Below, one piece after another: positions 29,687-34,198 of a stretch of 34,198 nt of DNA. The stretch is taken from positions 85,773 through 119,970 of the forward strand of contig BFEA01000692.1 in assembly GCA_003427395.1 (NCBI GenBank), given 5' to 3'. The notes under the pieces are model-generated. The model was not told the origin of the DNA, ran no database searches, and was given only the letters and a program-made list of their open reading frames with translations. This DNA is from Chara braunii. Its lineage: Eukaryota > Streptophyta > Charophyceae > Charales > Characeae. Position 1 is the first letter of the stretch. Every line of letters starts with the position of its first letter. The translations under genes were made by a program, and so were the position numbers.

Positions 29687-30306
29687 CGGTAAACTTGTCT
29701 TAAGTATTCATGAAATATCCTATTCATGGCATGCTGGAATGTTCCAGGGGCATTGCATAGGCCAAAGGGCATCACCACAAACTCGTACAGACCGTACCTG
29801 GTCTGAAAAGCGGTTTTGTGCTGGTCCTCAGGTCTAATAGCAATTTGATGGCATCCAGACTTTAGATCTATCTTAGTAAAGTACCGGCATCCCTGCACTC
29901 TATCCAGTAGGTCGTCGATGCGGGGTAGGGGCTCCGCATTCTTAACGGTGATGGCATTGAGGCCCCTATAGTCTATGCAAATCCTCAGGGTACCTCCCTT
30001 CTTTGGGGCAAATACGACTGGTGCACCGTAAGGGGAGGTACTAGGCCGAATCCATCCCTTTTCTGTGAGCTCCTTGAGCTGGCGGCAGAGCTCATCCAAC
30101 TCTGCAGAAGACATCCTATAGATTCGTCCTCTAGGTGCCTTACTACCTGGGACAACTTCTATTGCATGGACGACCTCCCTTTCTACCACGTCTGTAGGCT
30201 CCTCAAAAAGGTCGGAATATTGCGCGACGACTGATTCTATCTCTAGGGGTGTTTTAACGGCCTCCCCTTTCTCAAAGATAAAGACTAGATCTCGCGATTC
30301 TGCTTA
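29647..30306 (-). pseudogene. RT N-terminal half, element 2
   Basis: The frame shows [20 protein letters not shown] with [35 protein letters not shown] and [20 protein letters not shown]. Upstream it stays open to about 30306 through [20 protein letters not shown], the usual linker from protease. Near 29700 one extra base shifts the frame before the YLDD motif, and about 25 bases later a missing base shifts it again. Thus the active-site residues sit in a third frame that neither long frame includes. Tyr in KSGYHQ is Cys here. Confidence 0.93.
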
Positions 30307-30352
30307 TAATAGTTATAGAAAGAGGAGGCACACATGCAGCCGTAGTTTACCA

Positions 30353-30718
30353 CTAGACTGTTAGCTTTGAACTTTGCAGTCTAACGGTCCTACCATTTGG
30401 CAGCTTGTGTAACAACACCTTTCTATCCCAAACGAACTTAGGTTGAGCGACCTCGAGGTAGTACATGCCTAGTAGCATATCGAAGGGCAGTTCGTCGCTG
30501 ACAAGGAATGAGATTTTGTGTCTCACTTCCCCTCCTCCATAAGAGAAGGTATATACTACGTCCTTGACATAGTCTTTGACTAGCATTTGGTGCTTGTTGG
30601 CCAGCGTAGAAGCTACAGTTCTGCTAAGCCGCTGCACTTGGTCCCCTAAGCGCAGTCTATCCACACAAGCACGACTGATGAAGTTTCGTGTAGAGCCTAT
30701 GTCTGCGAAGGCGCCCAC
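30353..30718 (-). pseudogene. Aspartic protease, element 2
   Basis: GAFADIGSTRNFISRACVDR fits the retropepsin active-site block, with D-I-G in place of D-S/T-G. The later block ELPFDMLLGMYYLEVAQP fits the conserved D-[MV]-[IL]-L-G-M..L motif. Length and order suit the gypsy protease domain. The altered catalytic triplet suggests loss of function. Confidence 0.82.
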
Positions 30719-30902
30719 CTTGCGGCCACCTACATCAACCTTTACTCTAACTCTTCTAGGGCGTCAGACACATCTCTCGAACAGAGCATCGGTGGGTCTG
30801 GATGTGTCTGCGGGGCGATACGTGGGTCACTAGCCCTGGCCAACGCCTGAAGTGGGGAAGGCAATGGTACCACTTCAGCGCGAGTAAGAGCAGCTAAAAC
30901 TC

Positions 30903-31109
30903 CTACTGGCCCGAGGTGTTTCCCTGCGAAGTTCTCGCTGAAGCACCGCCAGGGTTTGAAGATAGTCCCACCACTATCAGGGAAGTTACCCTCGTTAGGA
31001 CTTTCTTACCTCGACACGTTCTGGACGTGTGGCCATAGTTGCCACAGTTCATGCACGTACCCCCAGCAACTCGGTCCCTCCACACCTCATACTCTAAACC
31101 AAGTTTCAC
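30903..31109 (-). pseudogene. Gag nucleocapsid zinc knuckle, element 2
   Basis: CMNCGNYGHTSRTC is an exact CX2CX4HX4C zinc knuckle, followed by a basic GKKVLTRVTS stretch. This RNA-binding part of Gag lies directly upstream of the protease, as expected. The frame ends at about 30903 and the link to protease needs a frame change. Confidence 0.88.
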
Positions 31110-31150
31110 CCAGGTGGGCGTACCTTGGTCGCCCTGACCCGTGGACTGTA

Positions 31151-31456
31151 CTACCTTCTTTTCCCGGTCCCCCTAGCCTTTTCTTTGATGGGTGCCACGA
31201 TTCCCCCATCTGAAGTCTCGCTGGCCCCATCATGCTCTGTCTCCTCCCCAAGGTCTGGGAAGTCGTCAATTTCTGTCGCCTGACCATTGTGGTCGACGAA
31301 CAGTAGCTGCCCTTTCTTCTTCCAGTCCTGGGGCAGTCTCTTCTTCCTACCATTTCCCTGACTCTGATGCGCGGACCCCAATTTTGCCTCTATATCTAAG
31401 GCCTTCTTGCTGAAGGAAGCAAAGTTGTGGTGTTCGACATAGGCCTCATCTACCAC
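31151..31456 (-). pseudogene. Gag linker between capsid-like domain and zinc knuckle, element 2
   Basis: The frame begins VDEAYVEHHNFASFSKKALD, typical of the stretch after the capsid-like domain of these elements. It becomes charged and low in complexity (GRKKRLPQDWKKKGQ, EETEHDGASETSDGG). It has no catalytic motif. It joins the gag copy at 31469-31678 only after a stop near 31466. Confidence 0.6.
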
Positions 31457-31458
31457 CT

Positions 31459-31903
31459 TTGTCCTAACCTATGGAGGCAGACATCTTAGGTGATCTGTGA
31501 GGAGAACCTGCTGGTCATAGCGCACACGAGGTACCACGAGCAGACGTTCTACGGTATCCGTGAGCTCACAAACATTCTTGTACCTTCTGGCACAAAGACT
31601 GTTGATTGCATCTGTGGCCTTTTGGGCCCCTTGAGGGTCATGCCACCTTTTATACACGGACCGTACAAATTCTTCCAATGCCTGGGCCTGGGCCCAGGCA
31701 TCGAAGTTCTGACCCTAGGCCATTCAACCAGTGGGCTGCTGACCCTTCTAAAAAGGAGGCAGCCACTACAACTTCTTGCTACGGCCTGGTGAGCTTGTGC
31801 CTCACATAGGTAGGCACCGTCCTCACGCAGGTATCCAGGTCCTCATCCTTCTTTCTGTCACCAGAGAAGGGCTTAGGACTCAGCAAGGGTATTTTGGGCA
31901 GCT
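31459..31903 (-). pseudogene. Gag capsid-like segment, extra duplicate copy, element 2
   Basis: This block repeats 31904-32356 head to tail with a 445-bp period. Its frame (31678-31469) reads EEFVRSVYKRWHDPQGAQKA, SLCARRYKNVCELTDTVE and VRYDQQVLLTDHLRCLP, nearly identical to the neighbouring copy. Relative to that copy it lacks 17 bases near 31713, which shifts the frame and breaks the upstream half of the domain. Confidence 0.88.
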
Positions 31904-32356
31904 TTGTCCTAACCTATGAAGGCAGACATCTTAGGTAATCTGTGAGGAGAACCTGCTGGTCATAGCGCACACCAGGTACCACGAGCGGACGTTCTACGGT
32001 ATCCGTGAGCTCACAAACATTCTTGTACCTTCTGGCACAAAGACTATTGATTGCATTTGTGGCCTTTTGAGCCCCTTGAGGGTCATGCCACCTTTTACAC
32101 ACGGACCATACGAATTCTTCCAATGTCTGGGCCTGGGCCCAGGCATCGAAGTTTTGACCGTAGCCCTGTTGCTGCACTAGGTCATTCAACCAGTGGGCTG
32201 CTGACCCTTCTAAAAAGGAGGCAGCCACTACAACTTCTTGCTCCGGCCTGGTGAGCTTGTGCCTCACATAGGTAGGCACCGTCCTCACGCAGGTATCCAA
32301 GTCCTCATCCTTTTTTCTATCGCCAAATTAGGACTCAGCAAGGGTATTTTAGGCAT
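31904..32356 (-). pseudogene. Gag capsid-like domain, fuller copy, element 2
   Basis: The frame 32300-31914 gives VRTVPTYVRHKLTRPEQEVV, AASFLEGSAAHWLNDLVQQQ, QTLEEFVWSVCKRWHDPQGA and SLCARRYKNVCELTDTVE. This is the retrotransposon gag pattern with its A..W..L and F..L..R landmarks. It is the more complete of two tandem copies. It is shifted relative to the upstream P/Q-rich frame by a small indel near 32325. Confidence 0.85.
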
Positions 32357-32764
32357 CCACTGCATAGGTTGCATTCGCCCAGGAGATTGCTGCAGTGGCT
32401 GCATAGCCACCAAAACAAGTTGCTGCACACTAACCTGGGCCCGACTTGACAGTGGGACTGTAGTAACCACAGTCGTGGATGGTACGACAGAGACTCTAAG
32501 GACCGAACCACAAGTCGCCACATAACCACCTGGAGGGGGCGTGCCAAACATAGGTGAGAATGAGGGCCCAGCCGGCGGCGACGTCATTAATGGACCCGCA
32601 ACCGATGGGGGAGCTACAGCATACAGAGGCTGCCTCATCATGGGACGACGAGCCTGCAGTGCAGCCAGAATCTGCTTTTGTTCTTCCACTAGTTCAACCA
32701 GCACTTCCTGTTGGACAACCTGCACTTCAGCCATGCAAAGAAGCGAGTTACGCAGCGCTCGCAT
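32285..32764 (-). pseudogene. Gag N-terminal Pro/Gln/Val-rich region, element 2
   Basis: The frame starts near MRALRNSLLCMAEVQVVQQE, continues with a short coiled-coil-like stretch (LVELVEEQKQILAALQARRP) and then a Pro/Thr/Val-rich low-complexity stretch (PSVAGPLMTSPPAGPSFSPM). It is upstream of the capsid-like domain and in the correct strand and position for Gag. No enzyme motif is present. Confidence 0.6.
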
Positions 32765-32826
32765 CGCAGGGTCAAGTGTTGACTCATCTAATGCTTCTAA
32801 TCTGCCTAGCTCCTGTCTCCTACTCC

Positions 32827-33282
32827 CTAGTCTGTTTTTCTCAGAATAGCTCTTCTTCTTCTCTCTGCTGCCTCATCCAATTTCCGTTGTGGCTCATCCT
32901 GAAGTTCTTCTACTTGGAGGATTTCATAATCCTCCGGCGTGAGTTGAGCCTGTTGGTTGACTTGCACGCCAACACTCTGGCTAATAGAAGCCTGAGAACG
33001 ACTCCGACCGACTCCTGACGAAGTGGCCTGTGAAGAGGCCTGCGACATGGTAGAGGAGGTAGCCATGTTCGTACCGGTACTAGCTATAATTCTAGACCTG
33101 GCGCTGGCCTCAGCCACCCTCAATCTTCTTGCCACTGTTCTCTCTCTAGCCCCTCTCCACAATCTTCTCTCGTCTCCTGGACCTAACTCTAGGAAAGTCA
33201 AGGATCGACTGAGAGCAGTTCTTCGAGTGACCCTAAGATCATCCACTAACAACGCCTCCTCACTATTGGTTGCATCACTCAC
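32827..33282 (-). pseudogene. Gag N-terminal helical region, element 2
   Basis: The frame has an Arg-rich N-terminus (VTRRTALSRSLTFLELGPGD, RERTVARRLRVAEASARSRI), a Ser/Gln-rich middle (STMSQASSQATSSGVGRSRS) and an acidic coiled-coil end (TPEDYEILQVEELQDEPQRK, LDEAAERRRRAILRKTD). By position it is the start of Gag, and the Met at 33282 is a plausible but unproven start. It is joined to the next frame through a frame change near 32790. Confidence 0.55.
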
Positions 33283-33300
33283 GAGCTACAGTATGTGTGA

Positions 33301-34198
33301 TCTAAACTCGAATCCACACTGAATCCTACCTCAGCATGACACATAACCGTGTATGATATACAACTATCTTCGGTTGGCCTGGACTAAATCCAACCCACCC
33401 CTGTGCCCCAAGTCAACACTGAACCTGCCAGCCCCTGCACTTTATTTATCCTCGCATGCAACGAGCCTTGATCTAGCTGATCAAGAGGCATTTACGGAGA
33501 TCCCCCATAACTCCTCAGGAATTATTTAACGTCGCAGACAGGACGACGATCACACCCAGAATCAACACCGAGTCCTCACCAGAAATATTTAGAGACAGTT
33601 TGGTAAGCATTTGTTCAAAGGGCTGGCATGCCCTGCATGACCTCTATTGCGCAGCAGCAAAACCAAGGACTTGCGGCAAAGCATGCGTGTACTAGTCCCA
33701 GCGGGTTGGCATGGTGACCGGGACCCGAGTGCTTCGTCCAGGGCCCTTTAGAGGCAACGCCCGTCTCCCACCAGCTTGCTGCCCAGGAAGAATGTCGACT
33801 CTCAAGGTTGAGCTCTCGCGACACCTCACATTGAGAGGACTCTCAAGACAGAACTCACTTCCTCACGGTAAGAAGCAATGAAGAGGGTAGATAAGGAAGG
33901 AAGCAACGTACCTCATAATGCTGCCCCCAACCACATATTTCTCACCGGCAACCTGATGTGCATTTATGATGCCCGGTCTTTGCCTCGACACAACCAACAG
34001 CAGAATGCAGTTCCACCTCGGCTTAAATGCCACATCAGCGAGCTCTCATCATCCAGCGTACACCCCTAATGTCACCACATAGCTTCCTGGCGCGCCCACA
34101 CAACCCTGGGTCGCCTTACGTCCAACGCCCAAGCCTTATCACTGCCCCACACCTCATGTGAAGCACCGAACAGCTATTGCGAAGAACCAATGAGCGCA
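33301..34198. other. Unassigned DNA upstream of element 2
   Basis: By position this should be the leader or 5' LTR of element 2, but I found no PBS-like sequence and no clear match to the 26.5-27.3 kb region. No gene is recognised. A phrase near 33680-33740 weakly recalls 5S rRNA but does not hold up. Confidence 0.4.

Larger units (their letters stand above)
27291..33300 (-). mobile_element. Ty3/gypsy retrotransposon internal region (element 2), degenerate
   Basis: Minus-strand order is gag, zinc knuckle, protease, RT, RNase H, integrase, chromodomain-like tail, polypurine tract (27291-27305). It is related to but clearly distinct from element 1 in every domain. Defects include stops in integrase, two frameshifts around the RT active site, a changed RNase H catalytic residue and a 445-bp duplication in gag. 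I found no PBS or 5' LTR between 33300 and the window end, so the 5' end is either beyond the window or lost. Confidence 0.9.

Noticed and set aside
33670-33750. Possible 5S rRNA fragment
   Set aside because: Only short phrases (GTACTAG, GGTGACC) agree and spacing differs from 5S; the internal control region is not matched.

Overview
The window looks like nuclear DNA of a green plant or streptophyte alga. Both U6 snRNA-like sequences have the plant-type 5' hairpin (GTCCTTCGGG..ACATCCG). The retroelements are Ty3/gypsy elements with chromodomain-like tails, and one carries an initiator-Met tRNA primer-binding site. I cannot name the species; a charophyte-type alga is only a guess. I see no intact cellular protein-coding gene, no rRNA and no canonical tRNA gene. 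The window is transposon and repeat DNA.

Layout. 1-2010: simple repeats and a minisatellite. 2011-11031: a near-complete but decayed minus-strand Ty3/gypsy element (element 1) with about 1.05-kb LTRs, flanking TAAC repeats, a tRNA-iMet-type PBS, and gag, protease, RT, RNase H, integrase and chromodomain-like remains. Two small elements are nested in it: a Mutator-like MITE (about 6029-6379) and a 127-bp foldback flanked by TTAA (6921-7055). 11032-16550: non-coding DNA holding a 61-bp hairpin-forming tandem array (12508-12975). 16550-17050: U6-like and tRNA-like (pol III type) sequences. 17080-18700: unassigned GC-rich DNA. 18700-21260: a second non-coding element with three 122-bp repeats and ten hairpins that share one loop but have different, self-complementary arms. 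21260-26240: unassigned DNA plus a second U6-like/tRNA-like pair (23606-23806). 26245-26520: a tRNA-derived SINE candidate. 27290-33283: a second decayed minus-strand Ty3/gypsy element (element 2). Its polypurine tract and 3' LTR edge are visible, but no 5' LTR was recognised before the window ends.

The most unusual content is non-coding. The hairpin arrays at 12.5 kb and 20.0-20.9 kb appear to be diverged copies of one element family: core, arm layout and colinear flanking blocks all correspond. Arms that differ between units yet stay complementary within each unit suggest that the fold, not the sequence, is maintained. The second unusual signal is a pair of U6 snRNA-like sequences, each next to the same tRNA-like 5' half, which looks like a chimeric pol III retroposon. 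Both gypsy elements are dead (stops, frameshifts, lost active-site residues), so nothing here is likely to make a working protein.
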